Positions 1-5,925 of a stretch of DNA of 14,401 nt are shown piece by piece. The notes below the pieces were generated by a model. The model did no database searches. It was given only the letters and a program-made list of their open reading frames with translations, and was not told the origin of the DNA. The position numbers and the translations under genes were made by a program. The DNA lies in the NCBI GenBank assembly GCA_018820745.1, contig JAHJNP010000218.1, forward strand, positions 1 to 14,401, in the 5' to 3' direction. How positions within the stretch are numbered: position 1 is the first letter of the stretch; every line of letters begins with the position of its first letter. The stretch comes from Gammaproteobacteria bacterium. Lineage in GTDB: Bacteria > Pseudomonadota > Gammaproteobacteria > Burkholderiales > Thiobacillaceae.

Positions 1-1199
1 CTGGCTTCGGAGTCGATCAGGAACTGCCCGCTGGCGACCACCTGCTGGCCATCGGCAAGCCCCGTCAGCACTTCGGTGCGGTCGTTCGCCTGGCGGCCGA
101 GCGTGACCTCGACCGGGCGGTAGCGCCCCTGGTCTTCCGCCACGATCACCAGCGCGCGGCGGCTGCTGCGGATCACCGCCTCGCTCGGCACGGTGAGCGC
201 GGACGCGGCCGCGCCCGCGATCTGCACCTCGGCGCTGAGACCGGGGCGAATGCGGCCGTCGCGGTTGGGTAGCTCGATGCGCAGGGTGAGCGCGCGCGCC
301 GCCGGATCGACGCCCGGCAGGATGGCGATGACCCGGCCAGTGACAGTTTCGCCGGGGAACGCGGCGAAGCGCGCCTCGGCGGTATGCCCGGTGCGCACCT
401 GGCCCGCCTGCGCCTGCGGCACCGCCACATCGAGCCATACGCTCGCGATGCCGTTGATGCGCGCCAGCGTCTGCCCGGCGGAAAGCGTCATGCCGGGCCG
501 CACGTCGAGCGATTGCAGCTCGCCGCCGATGGGGGCGGTGATCGCGATGCGGTCCTTCACCTGGCCGCTTGCCTTCACCTCGCCGATCAGCCGCTCGGGC
601 ATTCCGGCGAGCCGCATCCGCGCCTCGGCGGCGGCGGTCAGCTCGGCGTCGCCGATGGCCTTCAGTGCCAGGTATTCCTGTTGCGCCGCCGCCCACTGCG
701 GCACCAGCAGCTCGGCGATGAAGGCACCGGCTTTGACGACATCGCCCGGCGCCAGCCGCGCCACCCGCTCGACGTAGCCGCCGCTGCGCGCCTGCACGAT
801 GGCGATGTCGCGTTCGTTGTAACGCACCAGGCCGGTGGCGTGCAGCGTGTCCGAAATGTCGGTGCGGGTGACCGGGGCAAGCCGCATCCCCAGGTTCTGC
901 GCGATGCTGGCGTCGATGCGCACACTGGTGGCGTCGCCCCCTTCGTCGGCGTATTTGGGCACCAGCTCCATGTCCATGAAGGGCGACTTGCCGGGCTTGT
1001 CGAATTGCTGCGCCGGCACCATCGGGTCGTACCAGTAGAGCACGCGGCGTTCGTCGTTGGACGTTGCCTTGGCGTCCGGCGCGGCCGCCGGCGGCTGTCG
1101 GGTCTGGGCCCACATCAGGCCGCCCGCCACACCCAGCGCGATCAGCACGACGGCGGCGATGATGCGCCCGACAAGCGGTTTGAAGGAAGGGGGTTTCAT
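1..1199 (-). CDS. cusB: CusB-like RND efflux periplasmic adaptor (partial, C-terminus outside window)
   Basis: Periplasmic adaptor (membrane fusion protein) of a heavy-metal RND efflux pump, linking an inner-membrane CusA-type pump to the TolC-like protein encoded just upstream. About 399 codons are visible. Residues 1-30 form an N-terminal membrane anchor. Residues 54-83 are a heavy-metal-binding domain of the CusB type (YWYDPM, then PGKSPFMDMELVPKY), in the form where Met and acidic residues replace the usual cysteines. Barrel-sandwich and beta-barrel segments follow (for example VVKAGAFIAELLVP and GMTLSAGQTLARI). The start is fixed by a 4-base ATGA overlap with the upstream TolC-family stop, so translation is probably coupled. 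The gene runs off the left edge, and a cusA-type pump gene would be expected beyond it. The family call is firm. Cu/Ag as substrate is inferred from the metal-binding domain and the neighbours. Confidence 0.93.
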   Translation of the reverse strand, partial: MKPPSFKPLVGRIIAAVVLIALGVAGGLMWAQTRQPPAAAPDAKATSNDERRVLYWYDPMVPAQQFDKPGKSPFMDMELVPKYADEGGDATSVRIDASIAQNLGMRLAPVTRTDISDTLHATGLVRYNERDIAIVQARSGGYVERVARLAPGDVVKAGAFIAELLVPQWAAAQQEYLALKAIGDAELTAAAEARMRLAGMPERLIGEVKASGQVKDRIAITAPIGGELQSLDVRPGMTLSAGQTLARINGIASVWLDVAVPQAQAGQVRTGHTAEARFAAFPGETVTGRVIAILPGVDPAARALTLRIELPNRDGRIRPGLSAEVQIAGAAASALTVPSEAVIRSSRRALVIVAEDQGRYRPVEVTLGRQANDRTEVLTGLADGQQVVASGQFLIDSEA

Positions 1200-2452
1200 G
1201 GCTGGACTCCGGATTCGTCGGGTTGGGCATAGGTGAAGTGGAGGCGGGCGGCCATTTCGTCGCGCGCCCCCGCAAGTTCGATGGCCTTGAGTTCGGCGTC
1301 GATGCGCGCACGCCGTGCGCCGATCAGTTGGGCCAGGCTGCCCTGACCGCCGCGCCAGGCGGCCAGCATCAGCGTCACTTTTTCCTGCGCCAGCGGCAGC
1401 AGCACTTCGTTCTGGCGGGCGAGCGCCCGATCGAGCCGCCGGTACTCGGCCAGATCGGTATCGAGTTCGGCGCTGTGGGCGCGCAATTGCGCCTGGTAAT
1501 CGGCGTCGAGCGCTGCGCGCGCGGCCACTCGCGCGGCAATCTGCGGACCCTGGCGGGTGGACGCAAACACCGGCAGATCGAAGCCGAGTTCGATGCCGGC
1601 CATGTTGGTGAACTGCGAACCGCGCTGCTGGTACACCACGCCCAGGCGCCAGTCGGGCCGGGTCGCCGCCCGTGCGAGGTCGGTTTCGGCGTCGAGCACG
1701 CGCGCTTCGTGGCTGTACAGGGCCAGTTCGGGATGCTGTTCGAGACGATGCGCGAGGCCGGCGTGGTCGATCGGCCACTGCGGTGGTGTCCCTGCGAGCG
1801 GCCAGTCGGCGGCGTCGCCGATCCATTGGCGCAGACTGGCGATGGCCTGGGCGCGGCGCGCGTTGAGCGCGTCCTCGCGCCCGGCAATCAGCGCGGCTTC
1901 CTCGCGCGGCAGCACGACGTCGCTCGCCATGCCGCCGCCGCCCGCCAGGCGCGCCCGCACCGCGGCGTCGAACAGGCGGTTTTCATCGTAGAGCGCGGCA
2001 ATGTGCCGCAGCTGCGCTTCGGCGGTGTGGCGCCGGATCCACGCCTGTGCGGTTTGCCGCAGTACGGTCTGGCGCACCACCCGCATCCCGGCTTCGGCCA
2101 GTCCGATCCGCCCCCGCGCCGCGCCGGCACGCGCGCTACGCTTGGCGGCGTTGGGGAACGCCTGCATCACGCCGATCATGCGCATGGTCATGGGCTCGCT
2201 GTCGAGGCTGAAGCGGTCGGCGCCGTCGATCGGCACGTTGGCCAGCCCCAGCGTGAGTTGCGGGTCGGGCAGGGCGCCCGCCGGAATCGCGCTCTGGCGC
2301 GCTGCGGCGATCCGGCTCGCGCTGGCCGACAGCGCCGGCGTTTCCTGCAGCGCCCGCGTCAGCGCATCGTCAAAGCCGAGCGGGGCGGCGCCCGCGCCCG
2401 CCATCCACGCCCACAACGGGGCGGCAAGCCAATAAGGCAGTTTGAAAGACAT
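1196..2452 (-). CDS. cusC: TolC/CusC-family outer membrane efflux protein
   Basis: Outer-membrane channel of the tripartite efflux pump that includes the adjacent CusB-like adaptor. It is 418 residues, near the usual length for the family. It has an N-terminal signal peptide (LPYWLAAPLWAWMAGAGAAP) and then the TolC-type pattern of two repeats rich in Ala, Arg and Gln helices: FDDALTRALQETPAL at the start, and the second-repeat motif ARAATRPDWRLGVVYQQRG with GIELGFDLPVF. No lipobox cysteine is seen, unlike E. coli CusC. In-frame ATGs lie at 2488, 2458 and 2452. I chose 2452 because the GGAG ending about 7 bases upstream is well spaced for it and not for the others. The stop overlaps the adaptor ATG. 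It could be annotated simply as a TolC family protein; the Cus name rests on the partner gene. Confidence 0.9.
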   Translation of the reverse strand: MSFKLPYWLAAPLWAWMAGAGAAPLGFDDALTRALQETPALSASASRIAAARQSAIPAGALPDPQLTLGLANVPIDGADRFSLDSEPMTMRMIGVMQAFPNAAKRSARAGAARGRIGLAEAGMRVVRQTVLRQTAQAWIRRHTAEAQLRHIAALYDENRLFDAAVRARLAGGGGMASDVVLPREEAALIAGREDALNARRAQAIASLRQWIGDAADWPLAGTPPQWPIDHAGLAHRLEQHPELALYSHEARVLDAETDLARAATRPDWRLGVVYQQRGSQFTNMAGIELGFDLPVFASTRQGPQIAARVAARAALDADYQAQLRAHSAELDTDLAEYRRLDRALARQNEVLLPLAQEKVTLMLAAWRGGQGSLAQLIGARRARIDAELKAIELAGARDEMAARLHFTYAQPDESGVQP

Positions 2453-2512
2453 GGTCATGCTCCAGCACTGGATGACGCGATGCGCCATATTCCGCGCCGG
2501 AAGGCGCGGGAC

Positions 2513-2866
2513 TCAGATGAGGGGGCTTGACGGGGTGGGCGGTCGCCAGAGTGGGATCGGAAAGACGGACTGCTGCCACATGGGGGTCGTGGCGTGGGCC
2601 TGGAAGATGGCCGGCAGGGGCGGGAGAAAGGCGCGGGTGCTGATCGCAGCATGGCTGCCGCATTGGCAGGACAGGTCGGATGCACAGCGCGAGCCTTGTC
2701 CATCTTCATCGTGGCAGCAGTCGTGTGCTGCAGGCGCCGCGGTGTCGACACTGGCCGCCGCTTCCGCCATCGGGCAGCAGGCTGCTGCCGTCGTCATGCC
2801 CGCCAGCGCCTGCGCCGGGAGGGCAAGCGCGATCAGGAAGGCGATGAGTACCCGGAGCGAACGCAT
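2513..2866 (-). CDS. Small secreted Cys/His-rich protein, CopL-like
   Basis: A 117-residue protein with a clear signal peptide (MRSLRVLIAFLIALALPAQA, cleavage near ALAG). Its short mature part contains C30-C31, H48, C50-C51-H52, C61, C67, C69 and H72, a dense cluster of potential soft-metal ligands, and then a Pro-rich tail ending near WRPPTP. This layout resembles the CopL-type metal-binding regulatory proteins found next to copper-resistance operons, but the match is by layout and not by a motif I can align. It lies 60 bases upstream of the cusC-like gene in the same direction and probably shares its transcript. ATG at 2866 is preferred over a TTG two codons upstream; neither has a strong ribosome binding site. 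The role (periplasmic metal binding or sensing) is inferred. Confidence 0.6.
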   Translation of the reverse strand: MRSLRVLIAFLIALALPAQALAGMTTAAACCPMAEAAASVDTAAPAAHDCCHDEDGQGSRCASDLSCQCGSHAAISTRAFLPPLPAIFQAHATTPMWQQSVFPIPLWRPPTPSSPLI

Positions 2867-2932
2867 GTCCAAGTCTGTGCGGGGCCGGCTTGTCCTGTCA
2901 AGGCAAGTTTGCTGGACGGCAGGGACAGGCGC

Positions 2933-3871
2933 CTAAACGCCCGACTCGGGCAGACTCTGCCCCAGTTCGATTTCGAGCTGTTGCAAAGCCCATTGCGCTT
3001 CGGGATGGGTCGAGTCCAGCATCAGCACCCGCTGGAACGCATGGATGGCCTGGTCGGTTTTCCGCAGGCCGAGACTGGCGCGTCCCATGGCCATCCATGC
3101 TTCCGGATTGTTGGGCTCCTGCGTGCACCATTCGCTGGCCAACCGGGACAGCGGACGCCAGCGCTTGTTCGCGCCGAGGTCGCAGGCGGCGAGAAAATAG
3201 CCGCTTTCCGTGCCGGGTTTTTCCCAGAAAGTGCTGCCGTCGCCGACGGCGTCGATCGGGTGGTCCGCCATGTGGCGCAGCCAGCCCACCGGCAGGACGA
3301 AGTGGAAATTGCCGCCGCTTGTCGACTTGAAGGAGAGGACGCCGACCAGACGGCCTTGCTGGTCGAACAGGCCGCCGCCGCTGGCGCCGCGGTCGAACGG
3401 CGCCGAAGTCTGGATCACCTTGCCGCCGTCGCATTCACAGGTGTGCAGGCCGATGATCCTGCCTTCGCTGACGGCGAGCGCGCCCCCGGAATAGCCGACC
3501 GCCATCACGTTCAGGCCCACCCGGGTCTGGCCGAGGTCGATCATCGGCGCAGGATCGGCCTGGTATCCGGGAACGTTGAGAAAGCACAGGTCGCGGTAGG
3601 CGTCGCGCTGGTCGGGCCACGCCTGGCGGCGTGCGCCGGCCTGCTCGACTTCGATGCGCGAGGCATCGCGCAGGACGTGGCAGTTGGTCACCATCCGGGC
3701 GCCGGCAATCGACACGGCGGAGCCGAGTTCCCTGCTGCCGTCGGTGCGCGTCACCACCACTTTCAACACACGCGATTCCCAAGCCGGCTCGTCGGCCAGG
3801 GGATGACCGGACAGCGCCAGGGTAAGCGTCATGACGAACAGTTGTACCGTAGCGAGGAAGCTTCGCGGCAT
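2933..3871 (-). CDS. Secreted trypsin-like serine protease with C-terminal TPR
   Basis: A 312-residue exported protein. Residues 1-26 are a signal peptide. Residues 33-205 form an S1 (Trypsin_2-like) protease fold with all three catalytic residues visible: His65 in VTNCHVL, Asp94 in YRDLCFL and Ser164 in the GASGGGLFD loop. Residues 253-300 (NNPEAWMAMGRASLG and on) read as a single TPR-like helix pair, possibly for binding a partner. There are several cysteines (64, 95, 145, 147, 230, 249) that could form disulfides in the periplasm. ATG 3871 is preferred over 3916 because it begins the signal peptide and has GGTGGA upstream. It lies 66 bases from the Cys-rich gene and may head the metal operon; a good promoter is seen at 3935-3964. 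The substrate is unknown; envelope quality control during metal stress is a guess. Confidence 0.85.
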   Translation of the reverse strand: MPRSFLATVQLFVMTLTLALSGHPLADEPAWESRVLKVVVTRTDGSRELGSAVSIAGARMVTNCHVLRDASRIEVEQAGARRQAWPDQRDAYRDLCFLNVPGYQADPAPMIDLGQTRVGLNVMAVGYSGGALAVSEGRIIGLHTCECDGGKVIQTSAPFDRGASGGGLFDQQGRLVGVLSFKSTSGGNFHFVLPVGWLRHMADHPIDAVGDGSTFWEKPGTESGYFLAACDLGANKRWRPLSRLASEWCTQEPNNPEAWMAMGRASLGLRKTDQAIHAFQRVLMLDSTHPEAQWALQQLEIELGQSLPESGV

Positions 3872-3918
3872 CGCTCTATTTCCACCGGCGCCTTTACGTC
3901 GGCGCCCAATTGACAACC

Positions 3919-3993
3919 CCCTGCCTGATAGAAAATTATATTGGCGATGCCCTGCCTGAGTTAAAAAATTGATTTTGGCTTTGCCCTGCCTGA
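3919..3993. repeat. Three direct copies of CCCTGCCTGA around the promoter
   Basis: The 10-mer CCCTGCCTGA (TCAGGCAGGG on the transcribed strand) occurs at 3919-3928, 3950-3959 and 3984-3993, so the starts are 31 and 34 bases apart (about three helical turns). Copies two and three share a longer block (GCCCTGCCTGAG, then C/T and TAAAAAA). One copy sits at the predicted transcript start, one inside the promoter spacer and one upstream of the -35 box, as expected for an operator array. A decayed tandem duplication is the alternative. Confidence 0.55.
3935..3964 (-). promoter_or_regulatory. Sigma-70-type promoter for the protease / metal efflux genes
   Basis: On the minus strand, an exact TATAAT lies at 3935-3940, with TTAACT (4 of 6 to TTGACA) at 3959-3964 and an 18-base spacer. 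The predicted transcript start is near 3928, giving a leader of about 57 bases to the protease ATG at 3871. The surrounding bases are clearly more AT-rich than the genes. The spacer contains one copy of a three-fold direct repeat. Confidence 0.5.
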
Positions 3994-4145
3994 GCTAAAA
4001 AAAACAGTAAGTTGTTGCGATCTCTTCCGACAAATCGATAGGCCGAACGCGTACTCAACCATCCGTTCCGATGCGCATCGCGGTCTTCACAGCCAGTATG
4101 GATCTTATACCGTACGGCGTTCAGTATGAAGAGAAGGAGTCCATC

Positions 4146-4457
4146 ATGAAACACACATTCACTTTCACCAGCCTCGTCGTCGCCGGCCTGCTGGCGACTG
4201 CACCGGTTTTCGCTGCCGAGCAGTGGATCAATTCTGATACGGAAGGCGGCGTCTTGCATGAGATGGAGCGGCCTGGCTATGTCGGCACCAGCCTGTCGGA
4301 CACGAGGCAGCGCATCCATGTTTTTGGCGCGCCAGACAGTGCCTTCCCCAACCACGCTATCGACGAAACGGGATTTGTCGTCGGAACGTCCGGCCCGGAA
4401 AAAGGGGAGGGCGATCAATACGGCTCGATCTTGTATGACGTTGGTGCAATGCCGTAG
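4146..4457 (+). CDS. Small secreted protein of unknown function
   Basis: A 103-residue protein that I do not recognise. It starts with a textbook signal peptide (MKHTFTFTSLVVAGLLATAP, cleavage after VFA near residue 23). The mature part is about 80 residues, polar and free of cysteine, with Asp/Glu/Gly-rich stretches and a few aromatics (EQWINSDTEGG, DTRQRIHVFG, DQYGSILYD). The ribosome binding site is excellent (AAGGAG, 7 bases before ATG), so the gene is very likely translated. It stands alone between a divergent protease operon and a convergent DoxX gene, with a strong hairpin downstream. A role in the periplasm is inferred only from the signal peptide. An in-frame ATG at 4071 lacks a ribosome binding site and would bury the signal peptide. 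Confidence 0.75.
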   Translation: MKHTFTFTSLVVAGLLATAPVFAAEQWINSDTEGGVLHEMERPGYVGTSLSDTRQRIHVFGAPDSAFPNHAIDETGFVVGTSGPEKGEGDQYGSILYDVGAMP

Positions 4458-4512
4458 GCCATCGCTGAAAAGCGGTGGGTAGCCCCAGCTATTTGGGGAG
4501 ATGACGACCCGC

Positions 4513-4544
4513 AGTCCGGCCCTTGAATGATCAGGGGTCGGACT
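4513..4544. terminator. Strong hairpin between convergent genes (candidate bidirectional terminator)
   Basis: A 14-base arm AGTCCGGCCCTTGA (4513-4526), loop ATGA (4527-4530) and arm TCAGGGGTCGGACT (4531-4544) pair along their full length with two G-T wobbles. It lies between the stop of the small secreted protein (4457) and the stop of the DoxX gene (4636). No T tract follows on either strand, so it would be an atypical terminator or a REP-like element. Confidence 0.5.
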
Positions 4545-4546
4545 AG

Positions 4547-4570
4547 TGGCGCGCGCAGTGGATTGCGCCA
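4547..4570. repeat. Second, smaller hairpin and degenerate repeat
   Basis: TGGCGC (4547-4552) pairs with GCGCCA (4565-4570) two bases after the first hairpin. The region also holds an imperfect repeat: GCAGTCCGGCCC at 4511-4522 and GCAGCCCGGCCC at 4572-4583, both followed within a few bases by GAATG. GAGATGAC occurs at 4498-4505 and again exactly 100 bases later at 4598-4605. This suggests a decayed short interspersed element. Confidence 0.35.
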
Positions 4571-4635
4571 TGCAGCCCGGCCCGCGGAATGGTCGGCGAG
4601 ATGACATGAGCGGCAGGGTCCGCCGCAAACCAGAC

Positions 4636-5100
4636 TCAGTGTGCCATGAACCGGCGCGTCAGCCAGTGAGCCAGGCTCAGCTTGCCGGGGCCAGAAAATA
4701 AGAGCGGGACGAACATCACCAGGTACATCAGCGGCAGCTTGTAGCCGTTGTCACACACGTTGTAGCCGTTGCCCGCGTGCACGCTGGCCCAGGCGATGAT
4801 CGTCAGAATGATGAGCGACAAACTGAAGAAGCGGGTGCCCAGACCGATCACCAGTGCGGCGGCGCCGATCAGTTCGGACCAGGTGGACAGAAACCACGAG
4901 ATGTCCACTGGCACCAGGTTGAATGGGAAGGGGAAGTCGCCCTGAATATCGGCAAACCAGTTGTCGCCGTTGAATTTCTCGACGCCGGATTCCCAGAATT
5001 CCCATGCCAGCAGCAGCCGCAGGCCCAGCATGCCGATATGGCTGCCCGCCTGGTTGAGGCGGGCGGTCAGGCCGTAGTAGAGATGGATGATCAAATTCAT
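4636..5100 (-). CDS. DoxX-family membrane protein, HvfX-like
   Basis: A 154-residue integral membrane protein with about four membrane segments (roughly 22-39, 66-88, 91-108 and 122-137). The conserved blocks EKFNGDNWFADIQGDFPFPF (41-60), GLGTR (86-90), WASVHAGNGYN (104-114) and NGYKLPLMYLVM (118-129) are those I associate with the HvfX branch of the DoxX family, which accompanies the HvfABC copper-binding RiPP genes in other bacteria. None of the partners (the RiPP precursor, DUF692 or DUF2063 proteins) is in this window, so the gene looks like a free-standing member. DoxX relatives have been linked to quinone or thiosulfate chemistry, so the function here is open. It is divergent from the TetR gene; a minus-strand promoter (TCGACA/CATAAA) overlaps the TetR operator, with a long leader. 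Confidence 0.85.
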   Translation of the reverse strand: MNLIIHLYYGLTARLNQAGSHIGMLGLRLLLAWEFWESGVEKFNGDNWFADIQGDFPFPFNLVPVDISWFLSTWSELIGAAALVIGLGTRFFSLSLIILTIIAWASVHAGNGYNVCDNGYKLPLMYLVMFVPLLFSGPGKLSLAHWLTRRFMAH

Positions 5101-5236
5101 GGCATAGCCCTTGTTTTATGGTTGAAACGGCGGGGTCTGCGGTCCGGTGTTGTCTGATCGAGGCCCTGCCGGAGACACGTTTTCGCCGCTCCAGACTTGT
5201 GTCGGCGGAACCGCGATTCCCTGACAGATTTCCCAA

Positions 5237-5271
5237 TTGACTTTATGGACCAGACGGTCCATATTTGTCGA
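5237..5271. promoter_or_regulatory. Overlapping divergent promoters for doxX and tetR
   Basis: Plus strand: TTGACT at 5237-5242, a 17-base spacer and CATATT at 5260-5265, with an expected start near 5272. Minus strand: TCGACA (plus 5266-5271), an 18-base spacer and CATAAA (plus 5242-5247). The two promoters lie back to back over the same palindrome, so a bound repressor would block both. Box matches are 5 of 6 at the -35 and 4 of 6 at the -10 in each direction. Confidence 0.5.
5244..5263. promoter_or_regulatory. TetR operator 1
   Basis: A perfect palindrome: TATGGACC (5244-5251), spacer AGAC, GGTCCATA (5256-5263). It overlaps the elements of both divergent promoters and ends 8 bases before the tetR start codon. 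The same GGACC-N4-GGTCC core recurs at 5891-5908 before the next gene, which makes a chance palindrome unlikely and points to autoregulation by the adjacent TetR protein. Confidence 0.8.
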
Positions 5272-5865
5272 ATGCCTGCCGCATCTGGACGCCCACTTGA
5301 GTTTGACCCCGACACCGCCCTGACTGCCGCGATGCATTTGTTTTGGCGCAAGGGTTACGAAAACACCTCAATGCTGGACCTGCTCGAAGCCATGCAGATA
5401 TCGAAGAGCAGCCTGTACCAGGCGTTTGGCGGCAAGCAGGCCTTGTTCGAGCGCTGCATGACGCGCTACGGCGATCTCATGATCGGGCAGCTGCACGACG
5501 CGCTGGCGTCGGCTCACTCCGGCCTGGGCTTTATCCGGCAGTTTCTGGAGAGCGTGCTGGATGAAGCGCGCGGCGTGTGCGAGGCGCGCGGTTGCTTGGT
5601 GATGAACACCGCCAACGAGTTCGCACGCCGCGATCCGGCCATTGCCGAGGCAGTGGCGCAGGGCTTGGGGCGCTTTCACGGCGTCATGTTGGCGGCGGTG
5701 CGGCGCGCGCAGATTGAGGGCGATATCCCGCCCGACCGCGATGCCGTCATGCTGGCCAATTATCTGGTCAGCAGCATGAGCGGCCTCAAAACCCTGAGCA
5801 AAGCCGGAGCGGATGAAGTGAGCTTGAAAGGCACGATCGAGTTGGTGCTGAAAGCCTTGACGTAA
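5272..5865 (+). CDS. TetR/AcrR-family transcriptional repressor
   Basis: A 197-residue regulator. Residues 11-58 hold the TetR helix-turn-helix (FDPDTALTAAMHLFWRKGYE, then TSMLDLLEAMQISKSSLYQAFGGKQALFE). Residues 60-197 are the helical ligand-binding domain, including the common RGCLVMNTANEF block. Cys62, Cys103 and Cys108 are possible redox or electrophile-sensing residues. Two further in-frame ATGs lie upstream (5197, 5245). I chose 5272 because the operator and promoter elements cover 5237-5271 and the HTH begins right after. No Shine-Dalgarno is seen, and the predicted transcript start falls on the ATG, so the message may be leaderless. The operators suggest it represses itself, doxX and the AhpD-like/tusA/dsrE2 genes. 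The inducer is unknown. Confidence 0.92.
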   Translation: MPAASGRPLEFDPDTALTAAMHLFWRKGYENTSMLDLLEAMQISKSSLYQAFGGKQALFERCMTRYGDLMIGQLHDALASAHSGLGFIRQFLESVLDEARGVCEARGCLVMNTANEFARRDPAIAEAVAQGLGRFHGVMLAAVRRAQIEGDIPPDRDAVMLANYLVSSMSGLKTLSKAGADEVSLKGTIELVLKALT

Positions 5866-5882
5866 GGTTTCGACTTTTTTTT
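5852..5882 (+). terminator. Weak intrinsic terminator overlapping the tetR stop
   Basis: AAGCCTT (5852-5858) and AAGGTTT (5864-5870) form a 7-bp stem with one G-T pair and a 5-base loop that includes part of the stop codon. A run of eight T follows at 5875-5882 after a 4-base gap. The gap weakens the call; partial termination is possible. Confidence 0.35.
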
Positions 5883-5890
5883 CGACCAAT

Positions 5891-5908
5891 GTGGACCGTT
5901 CGGTCCAC
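5891..5908. promoter_or_regulatory. TetR operator 2
   Basis: A perfect palindrome: GTGGACC (5891-5897), spacer GTTC, GGTCCAC (5902-5908). It has the same arms and the same 4-base spacer length as operator 1. It lies 17 bases before the AhpD-like start codon, between the tetR stop and that gene's AAGGAG. No clean -35/-10 pair was found around it, so it could act on a weak promoter or as a roadblock. Confidence 0.78.
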
Positions 5909-5925
5909 TTAACCAAGGAGTCATT

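Noticed and set aside
384..2530. Long plus-strand open frames (282 and 435 codons) opposite the efflux genes
   Set aside because: They are antisense to clear CusB and TolC-family genes, are rich in His/Arg/Gly low-information sequence, and have no recognisable domain; open frames of this kind are normal in GC-rich DNA.
4069..4080. Perfect 12-base palindrome CGATGCGCATCG upstream of the small secreted protein
   Set aside because: No second copy and no promoter elements placed around it; short GC-rich palindromes arise by chance, so not listed as an operator.
3936..4628. Minus-strand 230-codon open frame over the small secreted protein and its flanks
   Set aside because: It crosses AT-rich promoter DNA and the hairpin region, has no domain, and opposes a gene with a signal peptide and strong ribosome binding site.
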